A DNA stretch of 14,466 bases from positions 1-14,466 of the forward strand of contig JAEWJV010000209.1 in NCBI GenBank assembly GCA_023386395.1. The letters are read 5' to 3'. Under the pieces are notes generated by a model, which was not told where the DNA came from, made no database searches, and was given only the letters and a program-made list of their open reading frames with translations. The DNA comes from Bacteroidota bacterium. Lineage in GTDB: Bacteria; Bacteroidota; Bacteroidia; Chitinophagales; Chitinophagaceae. The position numbers were made by a program, and so were the translations under genes. Positions 6,537 to 13,295 of the stretch are shown piece after piece. Each line of letters starts with the position of its first letter. Within the stretch, counting starts at the first letter, position 1.

Positions 6537-7538
6537 ATGGGCATTGCTTCAAAACTATATCCTCTTGCAGACCGTGTGTATGATTATTTTACTATAAAAA
6601 GAAAATGCTCTGTTACGCTACCGCAGGACGTTTTTGATGATAAACAATTCTCTGTTGATGAATTTTATAACACCGTTCAGCCCTTCTTCAATCAACCTGA
6701 ACTTTTTTATACAACGCTTAATGCACCTGCGGCTGATAAGGTTATTGAATTACATGCAGCAAATAATGAAGCAGTTTTTTCCTATCCTTCTCCTGCAACA
6801 ACCAGCTGGGCGGAAAATAATACTGCATTTTTTAAACTGTTTTCCAATTGCAAAAGCAATGAAACGTTATTATTATTTGCACCGGGATGGGCAAGAAAGA
6901 ACCTTGATTTTGAGTCGAAAATTTGCCGGCAGTTTTTAAGCAATGGCATTGACAGTTGCCTTTTAATAAAACCTTTTCATCAGCAAAGAACGCCTGCAAA
7001 TCTTTATTCCGGAGAATTGTTTATAAGCCCGCATATTTTCTTAACCATTATGAACTTCCGGCAGTTTGTTGCCGAAATAAGGTTTCTTATTCAGCATTTC
7101 AGAAATCAATATCGCAATATTGGTATAATTGGTATGAGCAGCGGCGGGTTCCAGGCGGGGCTTTCAACAAATGTGGAACCCGTAGATTTTTATTTTCCCA
7201 TTATAACGGCAGCAAAGCTTGGAACGCTTACCTGGCAAAGCATTTTTACAAAATATATAAAGCAGTCATTTATTGAAAAAGGGATTGATGAACACCAGTT
7301 AAATAAAGCATGGGCCATAACAGATCAATATTATCTTGGCCATAACTGCAAGGCAAAATATATAAAGCAGTTCATTAGTTTATACGATGAGGCGGTTGCT
7401 ACCGAATGCCAGTTTTTGTTAAATGATATTTACGGCAATCCTGATAAGATTGAACTAAGATGCGCCCACAACAGCATTATATTTCACACTGATAAAATAA
7501 TAAAAGAGATTGTACAAACGGTAAAGGAGAGAAGCTGA
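6537..7538 (+). CDS. Alpha/beta hydrolase, function unknown (ABHD18-like layout)
   Basis: The 333-residue protein has no signal peptide. A strand-rich stretch, LLLFAPGWARK (111-121), looks like the oxyanion-hole region, and GIIGMSSGGFQAG at 196-208 is a nucleophile elbow (G-M-S-S-G, Ser201). A helical lid region rich in aromatic and basic residues follows (about 232-298), and His311 or His317 near the C-terminus could complete the triad; the acid is not obvious. The PFHQQRTP stretch (146-153) upstream of the elbow recalls the ABHD18/DUF2048 family, an impression from memory and not an alignment. Substrate unknown. The gene stands alone, divergent from the cyclophilin, with a weak possible terminator after it. 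The ATG at 6537 has no Shine-Dalgarno but no better start is available. Confidence 0.75.
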   Translation: MGIASKLYPLADRVYDYFTIKRKCSVTLPQDVFDDKQFSVDEFYNTVQPFFNQPELFYTTLNAPAADKVIELHAANNEAVFSYPSPATTSWAENNTAFFKLFSNCKSNETLLLFAPGWARKNLDFESKICRQFLSNGIDSCLLIKPFHQQRTPANLYSGELFISPHIFLTIMNFRQFVAEIRFLIQHFRNQYRNIGIIGMSSGGFQAGLSTNVEPVDFYFPIITAAKLGTLTWQSIFTKYIKQSFIEKGIDEHQLNKAWAITDQYYLGHNCKAKYIKQFISLYDEAVATECQFLLNDIYGNPDKIELRCAHNSIIFHTDKIIKEIVQTVKERS

Positions 7539-7572
7539 AACAAAACGATCGGGGTATTCTGATAGGTATTAA

Positions 7573-7620
7573 CTGAAATTATTCGTGCAATTTCTTCAGC
7601 TTATCTTTTAATTTTATTGT
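7573..7620 (+). terminator. Weak possible terminator after the hydrolase gene
   Basis: GAAATT (7575-7580) pairs with AATTTC (7589-7594) around an 8-base loop, extended by two pairs across a bulge, and a T-rich stretch follows (7601-7620). The stem is short and AT-rich, so it may be incidental. It sits in the 106-base gap before the Tat-exported oxidoreductase, which needs its own promoter here. Confidence 0.25.
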
Positions 7621-7644
7621 CTCTTCTAACGTCAATCAAGCTAT

Positions 7645-9201
7645 ATGGAAAAAATCATTCATGAAAATTCAACAACCAATGCTGTAAAAAAAAGAACCCT
7701 GAGCCGCCGCGATTTTGTTTCAATGACAGCCACTGCCGCCACTGCTTTCACCATTGTGCCAAGGCATGTATTAGGCAAAGGTTATATTGCACCAAGCGAT
7801 AAAATAACACTTGCTTACATCGGCATCGGTACGCAGGGCATAAGAGAATTATTGCCTTTACTTGAAGTGCCGCAGATCCAGGTAACGGCTGTTTGCGATC
7901 CCAACCGTTATGCAGTTGGTTACCGCGACTGGGGCACAACTTACCTGAGAGACGCCATCAGGAAAACATTAAAGAATAATAACTGGGAACCGGGTGGCGA
8001 TAATATTATTCCGGGTGGAAGAGAAAACGGAAAGTCAATTGTTGATAGTTATTATGCCAATGTTCACAGTGAATGGAAATACAATGCCTGCACTGCGTAT
8101 GAAGATGCACGTGAACTGCTTGATAAAGAAAAAGACCTTGATGCAGTTAAGATAATGACGCCTGATCATCTGCATGGTGTGCTGGCCATGGCAGCCATGA
8201 AACGCGGAAAGCATGTGCTGATGCATAAGCCTATTTCAAACAGGCTGGCTGAAGGAAAGAAAGTAATTGAAATGGCGCGTAACAGCAATGTGATCACGCA
8301 TTTTATACCCTGGGATTCCAATGGTTCGATGGATACGGTGATGGCCTGGATAAATGCCGGCGCTATCGGTAAACTTACTGAAGTGCATAACTGGACAAAC
8401 CGCCCTGTATGGCCGCAGTATCCTGATCTGCCAAAAGATAAGCAACCCATACCGGATGGCTTTAACTGGGACCTCTGGCTTGGACCTGAAGCCATGCGCG
8501 ATTACAGCCACGATTATACACACATGGTATTTCGCGGCTGGTACGATTTCGGTGGTGGCTCCATGGCCGATATGGGGCATTACAGTTTATGGACGGTATT
8601 TAATGCATTGAAGTTAACATCGCCCACAACCGTTATTCCCTGCCGCAGCCATGTATGTGCATTCAATGGTGCTGTGCCGTATCGCATCAATAACGATTTT
8701 TCTTTCCCCATGGCCAGCATGGTTCGCTTTAAGTATCCCGCCAACGGTAACAGGCCGCCTGTTGACCTTTGCTGGTATGATGGTGGTATGCGGCCACCTA
8801 TTCCTGAAGAGTTATTCAGCCAGAATAAAGAACTGCCGCAGGAAGGGATGATGTTCGTTGGCACAGAAGGAAAAATACTGGCTGGCTTTAATGTGCAGGA
8901 CCCACAAATTATTTCGGGTAGAAAAATGGATGCGCCCAAAGCTGATAACGACGCCCGTGACCAGGTAACACAAACATCAGAAGCTTTGCCATTATTTGTT
9001 GAAGCCTGTAAATCCGGCAAGCAATATCCCGGCAGCTTCAGGGAAGCAGAACCGCTTACAGAAGCAGTGAACTTATATGCTGTGGCATTAAGATCAAATA
9101 AACTATTGCAGTATGATGCAGCCAATATTAAGATCACCAATTCATCTGATGCTAATAAATATTTAAGCAGAACGTATAGAAGCGGTTGGGAAAATATCTG
9201 A
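7645..9201 (+). CDS. Tat-exported Gfo/Idh/MocA family oxidoreductase
   Basis: The 518-residue protein begins with a twin-arginine signal: SRRDF at 20-24, then an Ala/Thr-rich hydrophobic stretch to about 37, so it should be exported folded. The NAD(P)-binding Rossmann domain starts near 54 with GIGTQG at 60-65 and continues through VCDPN (83-87) and MTPDHLHG (171-178). The usual EKP motif appears as HKP (194-196), with K195 the expected catalytic Lys; GGGSMADMGHY at 303-313 supplies the second-domain histidine motif (His312). Family members oxidise, reduce or rearrange sugars and inositols. A Tat-exported member recalls glucose-fructose oxidoreductase of Zymomonas, which carries tightly bound NADP into the periplasm. 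The next gene, also Tat-exported, is a sugar-isomerase-like TIM barrel, so the two probably act together. Confidence 0.9.
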   Translation: MEKIIHENSTTNAVKKRTLSRRDFVSMTATAATAFTIVPRHVLGKGYIAPSDKITLAYIGIGTQGIRELLPLLEVPQIQVTAVCDPNRYAVGYRDWGTTYLRDAIRKTLKNNNWEPGGDNIIPGGRENGKSIVDSYYANVHSEWKYNACTAYEDARELLDKEKDLDAVKIMTPDHLHGVLAMAAMKRGKHVLMHKPISNRLAEGKKVIEMARNSNVITHFIPWDSNGSMDTVMAWINAGAIGKLTEVHNWTNRPVWPQYPDLPKDKQPIPDGFNWDLWLGPEAMRDYSHDYTHMVFRGWYDFGGGSMADMGHYSLWTVFNALKLTSPTTVIPCRSHVCAFNGAVPYRINNDFSFPMASMVRFKYPANGNRPPVDLCWYDGGMRPPIPEELFSQNKELPQEGMMFVGTEGKILAGFNVQDPQIISGRKMDAPKADNDARDQVTQTSEALPLFVEACKSGKQYPGSFREAEPLTEAVNLYAVALRSNKLLQYDAANIKITNSSDANKYLSRTYRSGWENI

Positions 9202-9293
9202 GCCTGAATTTCGTAGATTAAAAGATTTACAGGATCATAAAAGATATTTCTCTTTCATTATTTCATTAATTAAATAATTACAAAAAACTTTTT

Positions 9294-10157
9294 ATGCATA
9301 TAATTCACCGCCGTTCATTTATTAAGAAAACATCGTTGGGATTAGGTGCTGCATTTGCATTATCACAGTTGCCCAAAGAACTATGGGCTGCCGCTGCGTC
9401 CAATGATATACCCGTAGGTTTTCAATCATGGACGGTAAAAGACAAACTTGGCAAAGACTTTACCGGCACTTTGAAAATTATGGCTGATATGGGTTATAAA
9501 CTTATTGAACTGTGTTCGCCAAAAGGCTATGCACAAATTGGTTTTGGGTTTCTTGATTCAATGCCAACAGCCGATATAAAAAAGACAATTGAAGATGCAG
9601 GCTTAACCTGTCCAAGCTGTCATTTCGGGGCAGGAGAGTTTGCCGACGATAAAATTGATGGCACCATTCAGTTTGCGCACGATATGGGTTTGACGCAAAT
9701 GATTTGCTCTACTTTCTGGCTGCCGAAAACGGCAACTTTAAATGATTATCTCGCTGCAGCAGATAAGCTCAATAAAGCCGCAGAAAAAATTAAAGCTGCG
9801 GGCATACAGGCGGGTTTTCATAACCATGAATTTGAATTTGCAACATTAGATGGCCAGTTAATTTATGATGCATTGATGAAGCAGTTCAATCCTGATCTGG
9901 TGAAGATGCAGTTTCAAACAGAAGTGATCAATTTGGGTTATAAAGCAGCCGATTATTTTAATAAATATCCGGGGAGGTTTATATCAGCACATTTATCAGA
10001 CTGGACGGCTGATAAAAAAGAAGTACCGGTTGGCAAAGGTGTTATTAACTGGAAAGAATTTTTTGCTGCTGCAAAAACAGGCGGCGTAAAAAATTATTTT
10101 GTCGAAATGGGCTTTGAGAATTTTAAAGACAGTGTTCCTTATATACATTCTATCTAA
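9294..10157 (+). CDS. Tat-exported xylose-isomerase-like TIM-barrel protein
   Basis: The 287-residue protein starts with a twin-arginine-like signal (HRRSFIKK at 5-12, hydrophobic 14-25, likely cut near AAAA at 32-35). The rest is an AP-endonuclease-2/xylose-isomerase-like TIM barrel: VGFQSWTV at 41-48 (first strand), IELCSP at 71-76, GFHNHEFEF at 174-182, SAHLSDW at 231-237 and YFVEMGFE at 268-275. By family, such proteins are metal-dependent sugar isomerases or epimerases. His233 and Glu271 fit two metal ligands, but the position where many relatives have Asp reads Q208 (MQFQTE), so the metal site may differ. It follows the Gfo/Idh/MocA gene by 92 bases with no terminator between them, so one transcript is likely. 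The substrate is not evident. Confidence 0.85.
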   Translation: MHIIHRRSFIKKTSLGLGAAFALSQLPKELWAAAASNDIPVGFQSWTVKDKLGKDFTGTLKIMADMGYKLIELCSPKGYAQIGFGFLDSMPTADIKKTIEDAGLTCPSCHFGAGEFADDKIDGTIQFAHDMGLTQMICSTFWLPKTATLNDYLAAADKLNKAAEKIKAAGIQAGFHNHEFEFATLDGQLIYDALMKQFNPDLVKMQFQTEVINLGYKAADYFNKYPGRFISAHLSDWTADKKEVPVGKGVINWKEFFAAAKTGGVKNYFVEMGFENFKDSVPYIHSI

Positions 10158-10162
10158 CACAA

Positions 10163-10197
10163 AATTTTAGGGAAGGTTCTAAGCCTTCCCTAAAATT
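10163..10197. terminator. Bidirectional terminator between TIM-barrel and sugar dehydrogenase genes
   Basis: A perfect 14-bp inverted repeat (AATTTTAGGGAAGG at 10163-10176; complement at 10184-10197) with a 7-base loop. The A-run and T-run lie inside the outer stem on both sides, so it should work in both directions, ending the two-gene Tat unit and the convergent PQQ dehydrogenase gene. Confidence 0.85.
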
Positions 10198-10201
10198 AAT
10201 A

Positions 10202-11446
10202 TTACTTCTTACTGATTTTATACAAATCCCCACCATCCGTAAGCGCATATAAAACATCATTCATGTAGGCAATATCGCGAAAGCGTTCATTCTTATCAGC
10301 AAGCAATCTTTCTTCGCCAATTACTTTATTGTTCTTAATAATGATCCTGTCAATATGCTGGCCGCTTAAGCAGGCAATAAATAAATTGTTCTTCCATTCC
10401 GGAATAGCATTGCCTTTATAAAAGCTGATGCCACTTGGCGATACCACGGGGTCCCAGTAATAAACCGGTTGCTCCAAGCCTGTTTTTTGCTGAATGCCAC
10501 CGCCCACTTTTTCGCCACTGTATTCAATGCCATACGTAATAACAGGCCAGCCATAATCTTTACCGGTCCGAATAATATTTATCTCATCACCGCCGCGAGG
10601 GCCAAACTCTACTTCCCACAACTCACCTGTTGCAGGATTAATATCCAAACCCTGCGGGTTGCGATGGCCATAACTGTAAATTTCCGGTGCGGCGCCTGCT
10701 TTATTAATAAATGGATTGCCCGGCGCAGGCTTGCCATCTTTTGTTATTTTAAATACTTTGCCCAAATGCGATTCCAGTTTTTGCGCCTGTGCCCTGCCTT
10801 CAAGAATTGATCTTTCGCCGGCGCTTACAAAAAGGTTTCCATCTTTATCAAATACTAATCGTGAGCCAAAATGCAGGTTGCTGTTTAATGCAGGCGTAGC
10901 GCGAAATATTACAGTTGGATTATCTACTTTGCCGGCAGCTTCATTCAGTTTGCCTTTTGCAACCGCCGTTAAATTTGCGGAACCTCTTTTTTCAGAGTAG
11001 GACCAATACATCATTTTATTATTCTTGAAATCCGGATCAAAAGCCACATCAAGCAAGCCGCCCTGGCCTGCAAACAACACTTCGGGCAAACCTTCAATCT
11101 TCTTAACCAGCTTACCGTTGGCATCATGAATTTCCATATAACCTTTTTTCAACGTAACCATTAACCTTCCATCAGGCATGGCCACAACGGCAAAAGGCGC
11201 ACCCATTTTTTCAGCGATCTTTTCTGCTTTATAAGGCGTTGTTGTTTTAGCGCCGTTTATTCTTGTCTGGCCTGCAAAAGCAGGTTTGTAATTACTATTG
11301 GGAGATTTGGTTTCAACAGGTGGAAGCCTTGTTGTATCACTACTGTTTGATGTATTATTTGCAACAGATGTTTCATCATTGGCGCAGCCTGTTGAGTAAA
11401 CAAAAAGCAGTACCGCTGATAAAAGAATGGTATTTTTTAAATGCAT
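10202..11446 (-). CDS. Lipoprotein PQQ-type soluble aldose (glucose/sorbosone-like) dehydrogenase
   Basis: The 414-residue protein begins with a lipoprotein signal (hydrophobic 7-17, lipobox STGC with Cys21) and a Ser/Asn/Thr-rich linker to about 70, then a six-bladed propeller domain of the glucose/sorbosone dehydrogenase family. Marks: GQGGLLDVAFDPDF at 127-140, HFGSRL at 192-197, GHRNPQGL at 260-267 and EFGPRGGDEIN at 280-290. His192 and Arg262 fit the catalytic His and the PQQ-contacting Arg of the soluble glucose dehydrogenase and E. coli YliI. It would oxidise aldoses to lactones with PQQ on the periplasmic side. No PQQ synthesis genes are in the window, so PQQ may be made elsewhere or taken up. 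It is convergent with the Tat-exported pair; functional linkage is inference. Confidence 0.9.
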   Translation of the reverse strand: MHLKNTILLSAVLLFVYSTGCANDETSVANNTSNSSDTTRLPPVETKSPNSNYKPAFAGQTRINGAKTTTPYKAEKIAEKMGAPFAVVAMPDGRLMVTLKKGYMEIHDANGKLVKKIEGLPEVLFAGQGGLLDVAFDPDFKNNKMMYWSYSEKRGSANLTAVAKGKLNEAAGKVDNPTVIFRATPALNSNLHFGSRLVFDKDGNLFVSAGERSILEGRAQAQKLESHLGKVFKITKDGKPAPGNPFINKAGAAPEIYSYGHRNPQGLDINPATGELWEVEFGPRGGDEINIIRTGKDYGWPVITYGIEYSGEKVGGGIQQKTGLEQPVYYWDPVVSPSGISFYKGNAIPEWKNNLFIACLSGQHIDRIIIKNNKVIGEERLLADKNERFRDIAYMNDVLYALTDGGDLYKISKK

Positions 11447-11577
11447 AAAAGTGTTTTAATGGTATGAAAGGCTTTGCAAGTGTGAAGATGCAATTATAAT
11501 ACAAAATAATAATCCTGATGAAATTAGAAAACTTAAAAGTTTTTTGAATTATTATTGATTGGGCTGCTGGTATTGCA

Positions 11578-11712
11578 ATGAAGCGTGGTTATGCCATCCA
11601 TGCGGTTTTAATTGCGGGTGCCTTGTACTATAATTTTTATGAGCGCATCAATGTCGGGTTTGCCTTCTATATTGTCGCATTCACACTTTATCCGATTGAT
11701 GTTTTAACCTGA
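11578..11712 (+). CDS. Possible small membrane protein, or 3' remnant of a broken gene
   Basis: A 44-codon frame starts at ATG 11578 (MKRGYAIHAVLIAGALYYNF...) and ends at TGA 11710-11712. It is hydrophobic and aromatic-rich with two likely membrane segments (about 5-19 and 24-40), and its codon use resembles neighbouring genes. The same frame is open upstream to 11548, just after an in-frame TGA at 11545-11547. Nine further codons upstream begin at ATG 11518 (MKLENLKVF). This makes it look like one gene interrupted by a stop, or disrupted near the six-T run at 11540-11545. It ends 37 bases before the SRPBCC gene. No family recognised. Confidence 0.35.
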   Translation: MKRGYAIHAVLIAGALYYNFYERINVGFAFYIVAFTLYPIDVLT

Positions 11713-11748
11713 ATTTTGAGTCATCATTCAAACATAAAATTAAACCGT

Positions 11749-12195
11749 ATGAAAAGCATGAATTTCAAAATTGATATTAACGCACCAAGGGAAAAAGTAT
11801 GGAACGCCCTTTGGGAAGATGCCAACTATCGTGCATGGACAGCTCCTTTTTCTGAAGATTCACATGCTGTAACCGACTGGAAGCAGGGCAGCAAAGCTTT
11901 ATTCGTTGATAGTAAAGGTAGTGGCATGGTAAGCCGTATAGAAGAAAACAGGCCAAATGAATATATGTCCATAAGGCATTTGGGGGAAATTAAAGACGGC
12001 GTGGAAGATACCACCAGCAAAGCTGCACAGCAATGGGCAAATGCAATGGAGAATTATACACTTACGGAAATACCCGCAGGCACCAATCTTAAGATAGAGA
12101 TGACCGGTAATATACCACCTGAATTTGAAAATTATTTTGCAGAAGCCTGGCCAAAGGCTTTGGATAAGTTGAAGGAGATTGCCGAAAAGAGTTAA
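11749..12195 (+). CDS. SRPBCC (AHSA1-like) domain protein
   Basis: The 148-residue cytoplasmic protein is a START/Bet v1-like SRPBCC domain of the AHSA1 type. It opens with the usual pattern INAPREKVWNALWEDANYRAW (residues 9-29), followed by the strand-rich hydrophobic cavity and the long C-terminal helix (PEFENYFAEAWPKALDKLK). Such proteins bind lipophilic ligands or act as small stress-related proteins; the ligand is unknown. I chose the ATG at 11749 over an upstream TTG at 11716, because the extra residues add nothing to the domain and the ATG sits 5-9 residues before it. It is followed after 39 bases by a DHFR/RibD-C-like reductase on the same strand, a probable two-gene unit. Confidence 0.87.
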   Translation: MKSMNFKIDINAPREKVWNALWEDANYRAWTAPFSEDSHAVTDWKQGSKALFVDSKGSGMVSRIEENRPNEYMSIRHLGEIKDGVEDTTSKAAQQWANAMENYTLTEIPAGTNLKIEMTGNIPPEFENYFAEAWPKALDKLKEIAEKS

Positions 12196-12234
12196 TTAAA
12201 GTGTTCTGTTGCTAACTATATCAAGCAAAAAAAT

Positions 12235-12780
12235 ATGAGAAAGCTTATAATGTGGAATATTATAACCCTCGACGGTTACTTTGAAGGTAATCGAAATTGG
12301 GAGTTACCTTTTCATGATATTATCTGGGGAAAGGAGCTTGAAGCATTAAGCCTTGAACAATTACATGCAGCAGATTATCTTGTTTTTGGCCGTGTAACTT
12401 ATGAAGGTATGGCGGCTCATTGGACAAAGGCAAAAGGCGCAACTGCAGATTTAATGAACAGCATACCCAAGCTTGTTTTCTCCAGTACATTAAATTCGAC
12501 TGAATGGAATAATACGACTTTGATTAAAGAGAATACTTCTGCCGAAATTTCTAAACTTAAAGCGGAAGGCAACAAAGACATCTATGTACTAGGCAGTGCA
12601 AACCTTTCTGACACTTTTATAAAAGAAAATCTCTTTGATGAATACCGCATTGTAATCGCACCCGTAATCTTAGGTAATGGAACGCCTCTTTTTAAGCAGG
12701 GAACGTCATCCATTAATTTAACACTCGTTTCAACGCAACAACTTTCAACAGGCGGCGTGGTTTTAAAATATACGAAGTAA
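12235..12780 (+). CDS. RibD C-terminal/dihydrofolate-reductase-like protein
   Basis: The 181-residue protein belongs to the RibD-C/DHFR-like group of small NADPH-dependent reductases. It starts with the first strand MRKLIMWNIITLDGYFEG, followed by YLVFGRVTYEGMAAHW (48-63), KLVFSSTL (79-86), IYVLGSANLSDTFI (115-128) and APVILGNGTPLF (141-152), the last being the typical P-x-x-LG-x-G-x-P-L-F motif. Stand-alone proteins of this type are abundant in soil and aquatic Bacteroidota and mostly have unknown substrates; they lack the deaminase half of RibD and are not real dihydrofolate reductases by sequence. It follows the SRPBCC gene. No clear terminator follows within 100 bases. Confidence 0.88.
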   Translation: MRKLIMWNIITLDGYFEGNRNWELPFHDIIWGKELEALSLEQLHAADYLVFGRVTYEGMAAHWTKAKGATADLMNSIPKLVFSSTLNSTEWNNTTLIKENTSAEISKLKAEGNKDIYVLGSANLSDTFIKENLFDEYRIVIAPVILGNGTPLFKQGTSSINLTLVSTQQLSTGGVVLKYTK

Positions 12781-12901
12781 ATCTGCGAACCATTTGTTTG
12801 AATTAATGGTGTTTAATTTTATCCGCTCCGTGACCTAAACGTCTGTATCAACCTGGCATGCAGTAATCGCAGTTAAATTTATAACTAAAATTTATTGGTT
12901 A

Positions 12902-12939
12902 AACTATTTTCGCCATTAGTCTGGCGAATCGAAATAGTT
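12902..12939. other. Imperfect 14-bp inverted repeat
   Basis: AACTATT + TTCGCCA (12902-12915) pairs with TGGCGAA + AATAGTT (12922-12928 and 12933-12939), with a 6-base loop and a 4-base bulge (TCGA) on the right side. Neither strand has a T-run after it, so it is not a standard terminator. It may be the 3' end structure of the upstream reductase mRNA or an operator. It lies between the reductase gene and tRNA-His. Confidence 0.45.
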
Positions 12940-13017
12940 GAGATTATATATTCACTGCACTGCCATACAATGTAAGCAGCAGTATTGTTCCTTTTTATTT
13001 TGCCGGCTTATGTCAAT

Positions 13018-13041
13018 AAAAAATCCCGCTTTTTTGCGGGA
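13018..13041 (-). terminator. Terminator of tRNA-His
   Basis: On the minus strand TCCCGC, a six-A loop and GCGGGA (13041-13024) form a perfect 6-bp GC-rich stem followed by six Ts (13023-13018). It starts 7 bases after the tRNA 3' end. A plus-strand role is unlikely, since the plus strand would run into tRNA antisense without a T-run. Confidence 0.88.
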
Positions 13042-13048
13042 CTTTCCG

Positions 13049-13123
13049 GGAGAATGATGGGATTCGAACCCACGGCCTTCAGAGCCACAATCTGACGCTC
13101 TAACCAACTGAGCTACAATCTCC
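13049..13123 (-). tRNA. tRNA-His (anticodon GTG)
   Basis: A full cloverleaf can be drawn on the minus strand: D arm GCTCAGTTGGTTAGAGC, anticodon arm TCAGA-TTGTGGC-TCTGA with anticodon GTG, and T arm GTGGG-TTCGAAT-CCCAT. The extra G at position -1 (13123) pairs with C73 (13049), the identity feature of tRNA-His. The acceptor stem GGAGATTG/CATTCTCC has one T-T mismatch (5:68). CCA is not encoded; CGG follows. The 75-base span includes G-1. Confidence 0.96.
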
Positions 13124-13139
13124 GTGTTTTACAGGGGTG

Positions 13140-13171
13140 CAAAAATAACTGAATTAAGCGTTGTAAGCAAA
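13140..13171 (-). promoter_or_regulatory. Promoter of tRNA-His
   Basis: On the minus strand TTTG (13171-13168) is followed after 20 bases by TATTTTTG (13147-13140), an exact match to the Bacteroidota -33/-7 promoter with correct spacing. Transcription would start about 10 bases before the mature tRNA. This is the clearest promoter in the window. Confidence 0.75.
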
Positions 13172-13254
13172 CACTTATGAATACATTTTTAACGTTTATT
13201 TGTTCAGGTCTTGTTAATTCAGATAATAAAAAAAATGGCATCTTTTTTTTAATT

Positions 13255-13262
13255 TATTTTTG
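13255..13262 (+). promoter_or_regulatory. Possible -7 box for the prc gene
   Basis: TATTTTTG matches TAnnTTTG exactly and lies 33 bases before the prc start codon. No TTTG element is found at the expected distance upstream, where the DNA is A-rich, so only the -7 half is supported. Confidence 0.4.
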
Positions 13263-13295
13263 AGTGTGCGTATGCAATTAAAAATTTCTAAAATT

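Noticed and set aside
8580..9140. 186-codon minus-strand frame
   Set aside because: Antisense shadow of the Gfo/Idh/MocA gene.
11716..11748. Upstream TTG start for the SRPBCC protein
   Set aside because: Adds 11 residues outside the domain with no ribosome site; the ATG at 11749 is the better start.
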